64,000 nt of DNA from Cryobacterium melibiosiphilum (GTDB taxonomy: Bacteria; Actinomycetota; Actinomycetes; Actinomycetales; Microbacteriaceae), in NCBI RefSeq assembly GCF_003602235.1, contig NZ_QZVS01000092.1, positions 1-64,000 on the forward strand, written 5' to 3'. A program made the position numbers and the translations under genes. Position 1 is the stretch's first letter, and each line of letters opens with the position of its first letter. This document shows positions 19,471-27,860 of this stretch, in pieces. The notes beneath the pieces are model-generated. The model ran no database searches, was not told the DNA's origin, and saw nothing but the letters and a program-made list of their open reading frames with translations.

Positions 19471-20318
19471 CGGGTTTCCACCCCCCGCGGCGCGCCGATC
19501 GCCGGACCGTCGTCGCCGTGCAGCAGGTCACGCACCGTGCTGAGCGACCGGAAGAAGCCGGCGTCTTCGCGCAGGTCTTCCCCGCGGTCCCTCATCGCCC
19601 CGAGTCCGACCGGCACGACCCTGCGGATGCGCCCGGGTCGCGGCGACATCACCACCACCCGGTTGGAGAGGAACACGGCTTCGGGAATCGAGTGCGTGAC
19701 GAAGACCACGGCGGCGGCGGTTTCGGCACAGATCCGCACGAGCTCGTTCTGCATGCGCTCCCGGGTCATCTCGTCGAGGGCGCCGAACGGCTCGTCCATC
19801 AGCAGCAGGCTCGGCCGTTCGGCGAGCGACCGGGCGATCGCAACCCGCTGCTGCATGCCGCCCGAGAGCTGGTCGGGATAGCTCCCGGCGAACTCGGTCA
19901 GCCCGACCAGCTCGATGAGTTCGGCGGCGCGGGCGCGGCGGCCCGGCCGGTCGACGCCGTGCAGCTCAAGCGGCAGTTCGATATTGCCGGTCACCGTGCG
20001 CCACGGCAGCAGCCCGGCCTGCTGAAAGGCGATGCCGTAGTCCTGGTCGATGCGGGCCTGCCGGGCCGGCTTGCCGAACACCCGAATGTTGCCGCTCGTG
20101 GGCACGTCGAGGTCGGCGATCAGCCTCAGCAGGGTGCTCTTGCCGCATCCGCTGGGCCCGATCAGGGACACGAATTCGCCCGGTGCAACGGTCAGGCTGA
20201 CATTGTCGAGCGCGGTGACGGATGCCCCCTTGCGCCCCGGGAAGATGCGGCCCACACTCCGTATATCAACGGCGGGCACATCGACCGCGGGCACTGCCGA
20301 GTTGCTCAGTGTGCTCAT
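19467..20318 (-). CDS. ABC transporter ATP-binding protein
   Basis: This is the ATPase of the NMT1-type importer, in the SsuB/TauB/ThiZ class. Walker A is GPSGCGKST and the signature LSGGMQQRVAIARSL. Walker B LLMDEPFGALDE and the H-loop FVTHSIPEAV follow. Start ATG 20318 is preceded by GGGGAGAGG and overlaps the upstream permease stop (ATGA). The frame is open further upstream, but that part is antisense-like sequence over the permease gene. The length is 283 residues. Confidence 0.95.
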   Translation of the reverse strand: MSTLSNSAVPAVDVPAVDIRSVGRIFPGRKGASVTALDNVSLTVAPGEFVSLIGPSGCGKSTLLRLIADLDVPTSGNIRVFGKPARQARIDQDYGIAFQQAGLLPWRTVTGNIELPLELHGVDRPGRRARAAELIELVGLTEFAGSYPDQLSGGMQQRVAIARSLAERPSLLLMDEPFGALDEMTRERMQNELVRICAETAAAVVFVTHSIPEAVFLSNRVVVMSPRPGRIRRVVPVGLGAMRDRGEDLREDAGFFRSLSTVRDLLHGDDGPAIGAPRGVETR

Positions 20319-21226
20319 GCGTTGACCTCTCCCCTGCGGAAACGACGAAGGAACAGGCCGATCAGGCCGACAAAACCGGCGGCGACGAGGCCGACCAGCA
20401 CGGAGCCGAAAATGGGTGCCCAGGGTTTGCCCGGGTCGCCGCCGGCCGCTCCGGCGTACTCCACGATCAGCCGCCCGATGCCGCCGCGCAGCCCGATCGA
20501 CACCTCGGCGACGACACTGCCGATCACCGCGCTGACCGCCGCGAGCCGAAGCGCGGGCAGCAGGTAGCCGACGCTCGCCGGCAGGCGCAGTCGCCAGAGG
20601 GTCTTCCACCAGCCGACCGCGTAACAGTGCATCAGGTCGACGTGGTTCGCATCGGGTGCAACGAGCCCCCGCAGCGCCCCGATCGACACCGGGAAGAAGG
20701 CGAGGTAGGAGGCGATCAGGGCCACCGACATCCAGTTTTCCCAGGCGAACTCGCCGAGCTGCACCTGTGCGCCCCAGCGGCGCACGAGCGGGGCGATCGC
20801 GATGAGCGGCACGGTCTGGCTCAGTACGATCCACGGCAGGATGGCCGCCTCGGCCAGCCGGAACCGCTGCATCAGCAGCGCCAGCGCAAGGCCCACGGTG
20901 ACCCCGACGATCCAGCCGACGGCGGCGATGCCGAGGGTGAAGGCGCAGGCCTGCAGCACGGCCAGCCAGAGCGGCAGCGCGGTCGCCGCCCCGGTCACCG
21001 GCTCGAACAGGCGCAGGGCCATCGTGGCGAGGTGCGGCATGGCGAGGTCGCTCGTGCGGGGCAGCACGGTGAGGTCGCCGATCAGGACACCGTTGTTCGG
21101 GCCGAAAAACTTGTACAGCTCCCACAGCACGGCGAGGGCGACCAGCCCGAGAACACCCAGCAGCGCCGGACGGGCGAGGCGGGGTATCCGCCATCGCCTT
21201 TCTGGTGTCAGCGTTCGTTCGGTCAT
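20315..21226 (-). CDS. ABC transporter permease (second subunit)
   Basis: This 303-residue permease of the same binding-protein-dependent family as its partner has a longer N-terminus (first helix around residues 20-40) and the EAA-type loop MHCYAVGWWKTLWRLRLPASVGYLLPALRL. ATG 21226 overlaps the stop of the LLM oxidoreductase by 4 bases, so transport and enzyme genes are translationally linked. The longer open frame upstream of this ATG lies inside the LLM gene and is not part of it. Confidence 0.92.
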   Translation of the reverse strand: MTERTLTPERRWRIPRLARPALLGVLGLVALAVLWELYKFFGPNNGVLIGDLTVLPRTSDLAMPHLATMALRLFEPVTGAATALPLWLAVLQACAFTLGIAAVGWIVGVTVGLALALLMQRFRLAEAAILPWIVLSQTVPLIAIAPLVRRWGAQVQLGEFAWENWMSVALIASYLAFFPVSIGALRGLVAPDANHVDLMHCYAVGWWKTLWRLRLPASVGYLLPALRLAAVSAVIGSVVAEVSIGLRGGIGRLIVEYAGAAGGDPGKPWAPIFGSVLVGLVAAGFVGLIGLFLRRFRRGEVNA

Positions 21227-22251
21227 GCCGCTGGCTTCTGGGTGGCGACGATCTGTTCCGCGAGGGCGGGAATCACCGCTTCGCCGTAGACGCGCAGGGT
21301 TTCCTCTTTGTTGTCGTGCTGCAGGTACCCGGCGAACTGGTCGACGCCGATGGCCTGCAGGGCGCGCAGCTTTTCGATGTGATCGCTCGCGGTTCCGAGC
21401 AGGCAGAACCGGTCGACGATCTCGTCGGGCACGAAGGCGGCGTGTTCGTTGCCGGCCTTGCCGTGCTGGTTGTAGTCGTAGCCGGCGCGGCCGGCGATGT
21501 AGTCGGTCAGCGCCTTCGGTACCGGGGAATCGGCGCCATACTTGGCGACAATATCGGCCACGTGGTTGCCGACCATGCCGCCGAACCAGCGGCACTGGTC
21601 GCGCATGTGCGCCCAGTCGCTGCCGATATACATCGGGGCGGCGACACAGAATTTAATGGATGCCGGATCCCGGCCCACATTCGCGGCCGCCGCCCGAACG
21701 GTGGTGATCATCCACTCGGCCACGTCGAGGTCCGCCATCTGCAGGATGAACCCATCGCCCACCTCGCCGGCGAGCTTCAGGGCGAGCGGGCCGTAGGCGG
21801 CAACCCACACGTCGAGGGTCGAGCCGCGGCTCCACGGAAACCGCACGGTCGCGCCGTTGTATTCGACCGGGCGGGAGTTGGCGAGTTCGCGAATGACGTG
21901 AATCGATTCCCGCAGGGTCTTCAGGGTCGTCGGGGCGCCGTTGGTCGCCCGCACCGCGGAATCACCGCGGCCGATGCCGCAGATGGTGCGGTTGCCATAC
22001 ATCTCGTTGAGGGTGGCGTAGGTAGACGCGGTGACCGTCCAGTCGCGCGTGGCCGGGTTGGTGACCATCGGGCCGACGATGATGCGGCTGGTCTCGGCCA
22101 GGATCCGGCTGTAGATCACATAGGGTTCCTGCCAGAGCAGGTGCGAGTCGAAGGTCCAGACGTGGCTGAAGCCGTGGGCCTCGGCCAGCTTGGCGAGTTG
22201 CACCGTGCGGGCCGACGGCGGGTTGGTCTGCAGTACTGCTCCAAAATCCAT
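21223..22251 (-). CDS. LLM-class oxidoreductase, CPS_4043 family (predicted F420- or flavin-dependent)
   Basis: This 342-residue TIM-barrel protein of the bacterial luciferase-like family matches, from memory, the CPS_4043 family (TIGR03842): MDFGAVLQTNPPSARTV at the N-terminus, then WTFDSHLLWQEPYVIYS, VTNPATRDWTVTAS and MYGNRTICGIGRGDSAVR. The family's reaction is unknown. Actinobacterial members are predicted to use F420. Here it sits between dihydropyrimidinase and the importer permease genes, with stop and start overlapping, and the neighbouring divergent locus encodes F420 import and maturation. A role in reducing or oxidising a pyrimidine ring is my inference. ATG 22251 has AGAGGAAG upstream. 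Confidence 0.87.
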   Translation of the reverse strand: MDFGAVLQTNPPSARTVQLAKLAEAHGFSHVWTFDSHLLWQEPYVIYSRILAETSRIIVGPMVTNPATRDWTVTASTYATLNEMYGNRTICGIGRGDSAVRATNGAPTTLKTLRESIHVIRELANSRPVEYNGATVRFPWSRGSTLDVWVAAYGPLALKLAGEVGDGFILQMADLDVAEWMITTVRAAAANVGRDPASIKFCVAAPMYIGSDWAHMRDQCRWFGGMVGNHVADIVAKYGADSPVPKALTDYIAGRAGYDYNQHGKAGNEHAAFVPDEIVDRFCLLGTASDHIEKLRALQAIGVDQFAGYLQHDNKEETLRVYGEAVIPALAEQIVATQKPAA

Positions 22252-22274
22252 GGGGCTTCCTCTACTTGTCCGGC

Positions 22275-23708
22275 CTAGATGAGGTACTGGCTCAAGCCGC
22301 GCTTGATGAATCGGCCGTCGCCCTTGGCGCCCAGGTACTCGCCGCGGTCGATGACGACCTTGCCGCGGCTGATGACCGTGTCGACGTGGCCGTCGATCTC
22401 GTAGCCTTCGTAGGCGGAGTAGTCCATGTTCATGTGGTGGGTCTTGCCGACGCCGATGGAGGTGTGCCCGTTCGGGTCGTAGATCACGACGTCGGCGTCG
22501 GCGCCGGGCTGGATGACTCCCTTCTTTCCGTACATGCCGAACATGCGCGCCGGGGTCGTGGAGCAGACCTCGACCCACCGTTCAAGCGAGATCTTGCCGT
22601 CGACGACGCCCTGGTAGAGCAGGTCCATGCGGTGTTCGACCGAGCCGATGCCGTTCGGGATCTTCGAAAAGTCGGTCAGGCCCATGTCCTTCTGGCCCTT
22701 CATACAGAACGGGCAGTGGTCGGTGGAGACCATCTGGATGTCGTTCGTGCGCAGGCTCTGCCACATGTGGTGCTGGTGGCCCTCTGACTTTGCCCGCAGC
22801 GGCGTCGAGCAGACCCACTTCGCACCCTCGAAGCTGCCCCACTCGTCGCTCCGGGCACCGAGGTTGTCTTCGAGTGAGAGGTAGAGGTATTGCGGGCAGG
22901 TCTCGCCGAACACGTTCTGGCCCTTGTCGCGGGCCTGGGCGATCTGGTCCACGGCCTGCTTCGCCGACACGTGCACCACGTACAGGGGAGCTCCCGTCAG
23001 GTTGGCGAGCATGATCGCCCGGTGCGTGGCCTCCTCCTCGGCCTGCCAAGGTCGGGTGAGGCCGTGGTAAAGCGGGCCGGTATTGCCGGCGGCGACGGCC
23101 TGCTGCACGAGCAGGTCGATCACGCTGCCGTTCTCGGCGTGCATCATGATCATGCTGCCGTTGCTCGCCGCGCGCTGCATGGCCTTCACGATCTGGCCGT
23201 CATCGCTGAGGAACACGCCCTTGTAGGCCATGAACAGCTTGAAACTCGACACGCCCTCGGCGACGAGCTCGTCCATCGCCGTGAGCGAACTGTCCTGTAC
23301 GTCCGAGAGGATCTGGTGAAAGCCATAGTCGATGGCGCACTGACCGAATGCCTTCTCGTGCCACTTCCGGTACTGCTCCAGCACGTTCTCCCCCGCGTAC
23401 TGCACCACGAAGTCGACGATGCTCGTCGTGCCGCCCCACGCGGCGGCGCGGGTGCCGGTCTCGAAGGTGTCGCTGGCCTCGGTGCCGCCGAACGGCATCT
23501 GCATGTGAGTGTGGGCGTCGATGCCGCCGGGGATCACATATTTGCCACCGGCATCGATCACCCGGTCGACATTGGCTTCGACGTCGAACCCCAGCAGCGT
23601 CGAGCCGGGCGCCAGCACCGCCGCGATACTCTCCCCATCGATGAGCACGTCGGCGAGGGCGGAACCCGTGGCGTTGACCACGGTGCCGTTCTTGATGAGC
23701 GTCTTCAT
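22275..23708 (-). CDS. Dihydropyrimidinase (D-hydantoinase family)
   Basis: This cytoplasmic amidohydrolase opens 5,6-dihydrouracil or dihydrothymine to N-carbamoyl-beta-amino acids. The 477-residue length fits. The binuclear zinc site is complete: His66 and His68 in DAHTHMQMPFGG, the carbamylated Lys157 in SSFKLFMAYKG, His190 in MMHAENG, His246 in VVHVSAKQA, and Asp330 in STDHCPFC. Sequence around these residues is closer to dihydropyrimidinases than to dihydroorotases. It lies 41 bases downstream of beta-ureidopropionase and 23 bases before the LLM gene, so the two hydrolytic steps of the reductive pyrimidine pathway are adjacent. Confidence 0.95.
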   Translation of the reverse strand: MKTLIKNGTVVNATGSALADVLIDGESIAAVLAPGSTLLGFDVEANVDRVIDAGGKYVIPGGIDAHTHMQMPFGGTEASDTFETGTRAAAWGGTTSIVDFVVQYAGENVLEQYRKWHEKAFGQCAIDYGFHQILSDVQDSSLTAMDELVAEGVSSFKLFMAYKGVFLSDDGQIVKAMQRAASNGSMIMMHAENGSVIDLLVQQAVAAGNTGPLYHGLTRPWQAEEEATHRAIMLANLTGAPLYVVHVSAKQAVDQIAQARDKGQNVFGETCPQYLYLSLEDNLGARSDEWGSFEGAKWVCSTPLRAKSEGHQHHMWQSLRTNDIQMVSTDHCPFCMKGQKDMGLTDFSKIPNGIGSVEHRMDLLYQGVVDGKISLERWVEVCSTTPARMFGMYGKKGVIQPGADADVVIYDPNGHTSIGVGKTHHMNMDYSAYEGYEIDGHVDTVISRGKVVIDRGEYLGAKGDGRFIKRGLSQYLI

Positions 23709-23749
23709 GGCATCCTCTGCTTCGGTGCTGAGTCAGAAACGGCGGGCGA

Positions 23750-24619
23750 TCAGGGCGCGACGAGTTCCTCGTAGGAGTCGGGGCGGCGGTCGCGGTAGAA
23801 CTGCCAGGAGTTGCGCACCTGGCGGATCAGGCCGAGGTCGAGGTCACGAATCACGATCTCCTCGGTATCTGTCGAGGCGACCTCGCCGACGTAATTGCCC
23901 TGCGGGTCGACGAAGTAGGAGCTGCCGTAGAAGGTGACGGCCTCGTCGCCGAACTCCCCGGTCTCGGTGCCGATGCGGTTGTTGGCACCGATGTAGTACT
24001 GATTGGCGACGGCCGCGGCGGGCTGCTCGAGTTCCCACAGCCGGTTCGACAAGCCCGGCTTGGTGGCGGAGGGGTTGAAGACGATCTCCGCACCGGCGAG
24101 GCCGAGCGCCCGCCAGCCCTCGGGAAAGTGCCGGTCGTAACAGATGTAGATGCCGACCTTGCCGACCTTCGTGTCGAAGACGGTGTAGTCGGTGTTGCCG
24201 GGACGAAAGTAGAACTTCTCCCAGAACTGCGGCAGGTGGGGCAGGTGGTGCTTGCGGTATTTGCCGAGGTAGCTGCCGTCGGCGTCGATCACCGCTGCGG
24301 TGTTGTAGAGCACCCCGGGTCGCTCCTCCTCATACATCGGCACGACGATGACCATGTTGAACTCGGCCGCGAGTTTCTGGAACCGCTCGACGATCGGGCC
24401 GGGAACGGCCTGCGCGTACTCGTAGTACTTCGCGTCCTGCACAATACCGAAGTACGGCCCGTGAAAGAGTTCCTGGAAGCAGATGATCTGCGCGCCCTGC
24501 GCGGCGGCCGAGCGCACGAAGCCCTCGTGCTTCTGAATCATCGACTCTTCGTCGCCGGTCCAGGTGGCCTGGGTGATGGCCGCCCTCACAATGTTGGTGT
24601 CGGGGTAGGTCTCGCTCAT
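23750..24619 (-). CDS. Nitrilase-superfamily N-carbamoyl-beta-alanine amidohydrolase (beta-ureidopropionase)
   Basis: This 289-residue protein has the nitrilase catalytic triad: Glu50 in CFQELF, Lys123 in YRKHHLPHLP, and Cys160 in IYICYDRHFPEGWR. The HHLPHLPQFWEKFYF and NPSATKPGLSNRLWELEQPA segments are those of beta-ureidopropionase-type members. It would release beta-alanine or beta-aminoisobutyrate plus ammonia and CO2 from the carbamoyl product of dihydropyrimidinase. It is the first gene of the nine-gene run. A TACTAG/GATACT region about 60 bases upstream is a possible promoter. Confidence 0.92.
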   Translation of the reverse strand: MSETYPDTNIVRAAITQATWTGDEESMIQKHEGFVRSAAAQGAQIICFQELFHGPYFGIVQDAKYYEYAQAVPGPIVERFQKLAAEFNMVIVVPMYEEERPGVLYNTAAVIDADGSYLGKYRKHHLPHLPQFWEKFYFRPGNTDYTVFDTKVGKVGIYICYDRHFPEGWRALGLAGAEIVFNPSATKPGLSNRLWELEQPAAAVANQYYIGANNRIGTETGEFGDEAVTFYGSSYFVDPQGNYVGEVASTDTEEIVIRDLDLGLIRQVRNSWQFYRDRRPDSYEELVAP

Positions 24620-24750
24620 GCTGTGCCTTTCGCTTGAGGTGCTCGGGCCGTGCTCGTGATGCTGTGCTGGCTAGTATCTGGGCTGCGGATTTCGAAAATG
24701 TTTCTGCTGGTGACGCGCGCGTTAAGCATCCTGTCGGCGCCCGGCCCCGC

Positions 24751-24864
24751 GGGCAAGCAATTTCTGGCTGCGTGTCCAGATTGGAATAGGCTTGCTTACA
24801 GACCGCCGGTTGGCTATAACCGGTCGAGCTGACCTGGATTTGGGCAGCAGTCCCGCACCTGCCC
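24751..24864 (+). promoter_or_regulatory. Structured leader/promoter region of the F420-precursor importer
   Basis: Four potential stems precede the importer genes. They are GCAAGC/GCTTGC (24753-24758 with 24790-24795) enclosing TCTGG/CCAGA, CCGGTT/AACCGG (24806-24811 with 24818-24823), a weak GGTC/GACC, and GGGCAG/CTGCCC (24842-24847 with 24859-24864) whose loop reads CAGTCCCGCAC. A TAGGCT at 24787-24792 could be a -10 box, giving a leader of about 100 bases. The CAGTCCCGCAC loop recalls part of the cobalamin riboswitch core, but the GGTG-AA-TCC box is absent. Confidence 0.35.
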
Positions 24865-24898
24865 CCACTCTCGACTCCTCTCGACTCGAAAAGGTCTC

Positions 24899-25906
24899 AT
24901 GACACGTCGCCCTGTTCGCGCGCTCACCGCATTCGCCCTGCTGGCCGGTTCGGCCCTGCTGCTGAGCGGGTGCGCCGCCGCCGACCCGGCCCCGGCGGCC
25001 GCCACGGCGACGGATGCCGGCTCGGGCTATCCCGTGAACCTCACCAACTGTGGCGTCGACGTCACGGTGTCGGCGGCGCCCGAGCGGGTCGTGACGATCA
25101 AGTCGTCAACGACCGAACTGATGCTCGCGCTGGGACTTTCCGACCGCATCGTGGGGTCCGCGTTTCTCGACGGCCCGCTTCCGGACTCCCTCACCGACGA
25201 AGGCGCCGATCTCAACGTGATCAGCGACTTCGTGCCCGGGCAGGAGGCGACGCTCGGGCTGACCCCCGACTTCATCTACGGCGGCTGGGAGTCCAACTTC
25301 TCCGCCGACGGTGTCGGCGAGCGCGCCGGCCTCACCGAGCTCGGGGTGGGCAGCTACGTCTCCCCCGCCGCCTGCAAGGGCGACTTCATGCCCGACCCAC
25401 TCACCTTCGACACCGTCTTCGACGAGATCATCGAGGCTGGCGCCATTTTTGACGCGACGGATGCCGCCACCGAGCTGGTGTCGAGCCTCGAATCCGACCT
25501 GGCCGCCCTGAACCCGGCCGCTGGCGACGACGGCACCACCGCCCTCTGGTACTCAAGCGGCACGACCACCCCATATGTCGGTGCGGGCATAGGCTCGCCC
25601 GCCATGATCATGGAGGCCGCCGGTCTGACGAACATATTCCAGGACGTGCATGACACTTGGAGTTCGGTGGGCTGGGAGTCGATCATCGAGGCCAACCCCG
25701 ACGTCATCGTGCTCGTCGATGCCACCTGGAACACCGCCGCCGACAAGATCACGAACCTCGAAACCAGCGCCGCCACCCAGAACCTCGACGCGGTGCTGAA
25801 CGAGCGCTACATCGTGCTGCCGTTCGCGGCCACCGAAGCCGGCATCCGCAACGTGGAGGCCGCGGCGTCAACCATCGACCAGCTCGCCGCATTCGACCTG
25901 GACTGA
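24899..25906 (+). CDS. Proposed F420-0/FO ABC transporter, substrate-binding lipoprotein
   Basis: This 335-residue lipoprotein (lipobox LSGC, Cys about 22) has a BtuF/FepB-type type III binding fold: VTVSAAPERVVTIKSSTTELMLALGL near residue 55 and later WYSSGTTTPYVGAGIGSPAMIMEAAGLTNIF. It is the first gene of a three-gene cassette that, in Actinobacteria, has been proposed (TIGR03868/03869/03873 set) to import F420-0 because it neighbours F420 genes. Here cofD follows directly, so the cargo could instead be FO. A cobalamin or siderophore ligand is the alternative, since the fold is shared. Confidence 0.85.
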   Translation: MTRRPVRALTAFALLAGSALLLSGCAAADPAPAAATATDAGSGYPVNLTNCGVDVTVSAAPERVVTIKSSTTELMLALGLSDRIVGSAFLDGPLPDSLTDEGADLNVISDFVPGQEATLGLTPDFIYGGWESNFSADGVGERAGLTELGVGSYVSPAACKGDFMPDPLTFDTVFDEIIEAGAIFDATDAATELVSSLESDLAALNPAAGDDGTTALWYSSGTTTPYVGAGIGSPAMIMEAAGLTNIFQDVHDTWSSVGWESIIEANPDVIVLVDATWNTAADKITNLETSAATQNLDAVLNERYIVLPFAATEAGIRNVEAAASTIDQLAAFDLD

Positions 25907-25908
25907 GA

Positions 25909-27012
25909 ATGGCGACGGGTGGCGTGACGCGCGAGGCAGGGCCGGGAGCGCCGGGCAGGGTTCCGCGCACCGCTCGGTCACTCGCGCACGCCCGTTTTGT
26001 GCTCGCGCTGGCCCTCGCCGTGATCACCCTCGTGCTGGTCGTGATGCTTGCGGTGACCATCGGACCGGCCAATGTCGCCCTCGGGCAGGTGAGCGGCAGC
26101 ATCCTCGGTCATCTGGGGCTGGGGCCGAGCGGCGCGGAGGCCGGGGCGGTGCCGCTGCTGATCGACTCGATCGTCTGGGAGCTGCGACTGCCGCGGGTGC
26201 TGACCGCCGCGATCGTCGGTGCCGGGCTCGCCATCAGCGGCGCGGTCATGCAGAGCGTCACCCGCAACCCGCTCGCCGACCCATACCTGCTCGGGCTCTC
26301 GAGCGGGGCATCCCTCGGCGCGGTCTGCGTCGTCATCCTCGGGGTCGGGTTCGCCCTGCCGGCCGCCGCGTTCCTCGGTGCCCTGCTCGCCTTGTTCGCC
26401 ACGCTCAGCATCGCCCGGGTCGGCGGCACGATCACGCCGGCACGCGCGGTGCTCGCCGGCCTCGCGATCGCCCAGCTGGCCGGAGCCGGCACCTCGTTCA
26501 TCATCTTCTGGTCGGCCAAGGGCGACTCCTACCGCGAAATCCTCAATTGGCTGCTCGGCTCCGTCGCCGGCGCCACCTGGGAGAGCGTCATCATCAGCGG
26601 CACGGCCCTCGCGCTGGTCGGCACCGGCGTGGTGCTCGCCGCAACCCGCCTCGACGCCTTCGCGTTCGGTGACACCGCCGCCGCGAGCCTCGGCATCAAC
26701 GTGAACGCGACCCGGTGGGCGCTGCTCGGCTCGGTCGCGCTACTGACCGGCGCGATGGTCGCCGTGAGCGGGGCCATCGGCTTCGTCGGGCTCATCCTGC
26801 CGCACCTCGTGCGCGGGCTGAGCGGGCCGGGCCACCGCCGCCTGCTGCCCCTCGTCGCGGTCTGCGGCGCGCTGTTTTTGGTGGTGGCCGACACCCTCGC
26901 CCGCACCATCTTCGATCCGCGGGAACTGCCCGTGGGCATCATCACCGCCTTCATCGGCGTGCCCGTCTTCATAGTGCTGATCAAACGAAAGAAGTCCTCC
27001 GCATGGTCGTAA
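25909..27012 (+). CDS. Proposed F420-0/FO ABC transporter, permease (FecCD family)
   Basis: This membrane permease of the FecCD/BtuC family is 367 residues long from ATG 25909, which lies 2 bases after the binding-protein stop. About ten helices are visible. Family markers are LRLPRVLTAAIVGAGLAISGAVMQSVTRNPLADPYLLGLSSGAS near residues 85-130, and the C-terminal GFVGLILPHLVRGLSGPGHRRLLP, which contacts the ATPase. The open frame continues upstream, but only through the binding-protein gene in another frame. Confidence 0.9.
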   Translation: MATGGVTREAGPGAPGRVPRTARSLAHARFVLALALAVITLVLVVMLAVTIGPANVALGQVSGSILGHLGLGPSGAEAGAVPLLIDSIVWELRLPRVLTAAIVGAGLAISGAVMQSVTRNPLADPYLLGLSSGASLGAVCVVILGVGFALPAAAFLGALLALFATLSIARVGGTITPARAVLAGLAIAQLAGAGTSFIIFWSAKGDSYREILNWLLGSVAGATWESVIISGTALALVGTGVVLAATRLDAFAFGDTAAASLGINVNATRWALLGSVALLTGAMVAVSGAIGFVGLILPHLVRGLSGPGHRRLLPLVAVCGALFLVVADTLARTIFDPRELPVGIITAFIGVPVFIVLIKRKKSSAWS

Positions 27013-27860
27013 CGAGCGCGGGCGTGGTGATTGAGAACCTGGGGTTCTCGATAGACGAGCAGGTCATTTTGGCGGGAGTAAGCGCATCCGTCGCCGCGGG
27101 AACCGTGACCGGGCTGCTCGGGCCGAACGGAGCCGGCAAGTCCACGCTGTTGCGCCTGGTCGGCGGGCTCGCCACGCCCGCGACCGGGTCGGTGACCCTG
27201 GACGGCGACGAGATCGGCTCGCTGCCGCGGCGGGAGGCCGCCCGGCGCATCGCACTGCTGGAACAGAACACCGCCCCGAGCGTCGACCTGTCCGTGGAGG
27301 ATGTGGTGCTGCTCGGCCGGATTCCGCACCGCACCCGCCTGCTCGGCAGTTTCGGCGGCGACGACGACCGAGCGGTCGCGGCGGAGTCGCTCGCGGCGGT
27401 CGGCGCCGGGGAACTCGTCGATCGCATGTGGCACACGCTCAGCGGCGGGCAGCAGCAGCGGGTGCAGATCGCCCGGGCCCTCGCCCAGCGGCCGAGCCTG
27501 CTGCTGCTCGACGAACCGACCAACCACCTCGATGTCAGCGCGCAGCTGTCGCTGCTCAGTCAGGTCGGCGGCCTCGGCATCACCGCGATCATGGCGTTGC
27601 ACGACCTCAACCTCGCGGCCGCGTTCTGCGACCAGATCCTGCTGCTGCAGGATGGCCGGCTGGTCGCGGCCGGCACCCCCGCCGAGGTGCTCGTGCCCGA
27701 GATCATCGGCGCGGTCTACGGGGTCGAGTGCGACATCATCGAGCACCCGCGCGACGGGCATCCGGTGATCGTGTTCTCGGCGCCGCGCTCAGCGGGTTCG
27801 TCTTCGGATGCCCCGGCAGCGGACCTCGCGGCGCCCGCGTTCTCGGCGGTGCACGCATGA
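27003..27860 (+). CDS. Proposed F420-0/FO ABC transporter, ATP-binding protein
   Basis: This 285-residue ATPase of the FepC/BtuD type has Walker A GPNGAGKST and signature LSGGQQQRVQIARAL. Walker B LLLLDEPTNHLD and the H-loop MALHDLNLAA follow. ATG 27003 lies 10 bases inside the permease gene. The stop overlaps the start of cofD (ATGA), which ties the transporter directly to F420 assembly. The last 25 residues are a loose Ser/Ala tail. Confidence 0.93.
   Translation: MVVTSAGVVIENLGFSIDEQVILAGVSASVAAGTVTGLLGPNGAGKSTLLRLVGGLATPATGSVTLDGDEIGSLPRREAARRIALLEQNTAPSVDLSVEDVVLLGRIPHRTRLLGSFGGDDDRAVAAESLAAVGAGELVDRMWHTLSGGQQQRVQIARALAQRPSLLLLDEPTNHLDVSAQLSLLSQVGGLGITAIMALHDLNLAAAFCDQILLLQDGRLVAAGTPAEVLVPEIIGAVYGVECDIIEHPRDGHPVIVFSAPRSAGSSSDAPAADLAAPAFSAVHA

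Noticed and set aside
17476-19881. An 801-residue + strand frame spanning three ABC genes
   Set aside because: It crosses the boundaries of several clear minus-strand genes and shows no domain.
19467-21194. A 575-residue version of the pyrimidine-type ABC ATPase
   Set aside because: The extra N-terminal part lies over the permease gene in another frame and lacks any ABC feature. The start at 20318 has a good ribosome-binding site and a 4-base overlap.
24790-24870. Canonical cobalamin riboswitch
   Set aside because: Only a CAGTCCCGCAC-like segment matches. The GGTG-AA-TCC box and the remaining core were not found, so I list it only as a structured leader.
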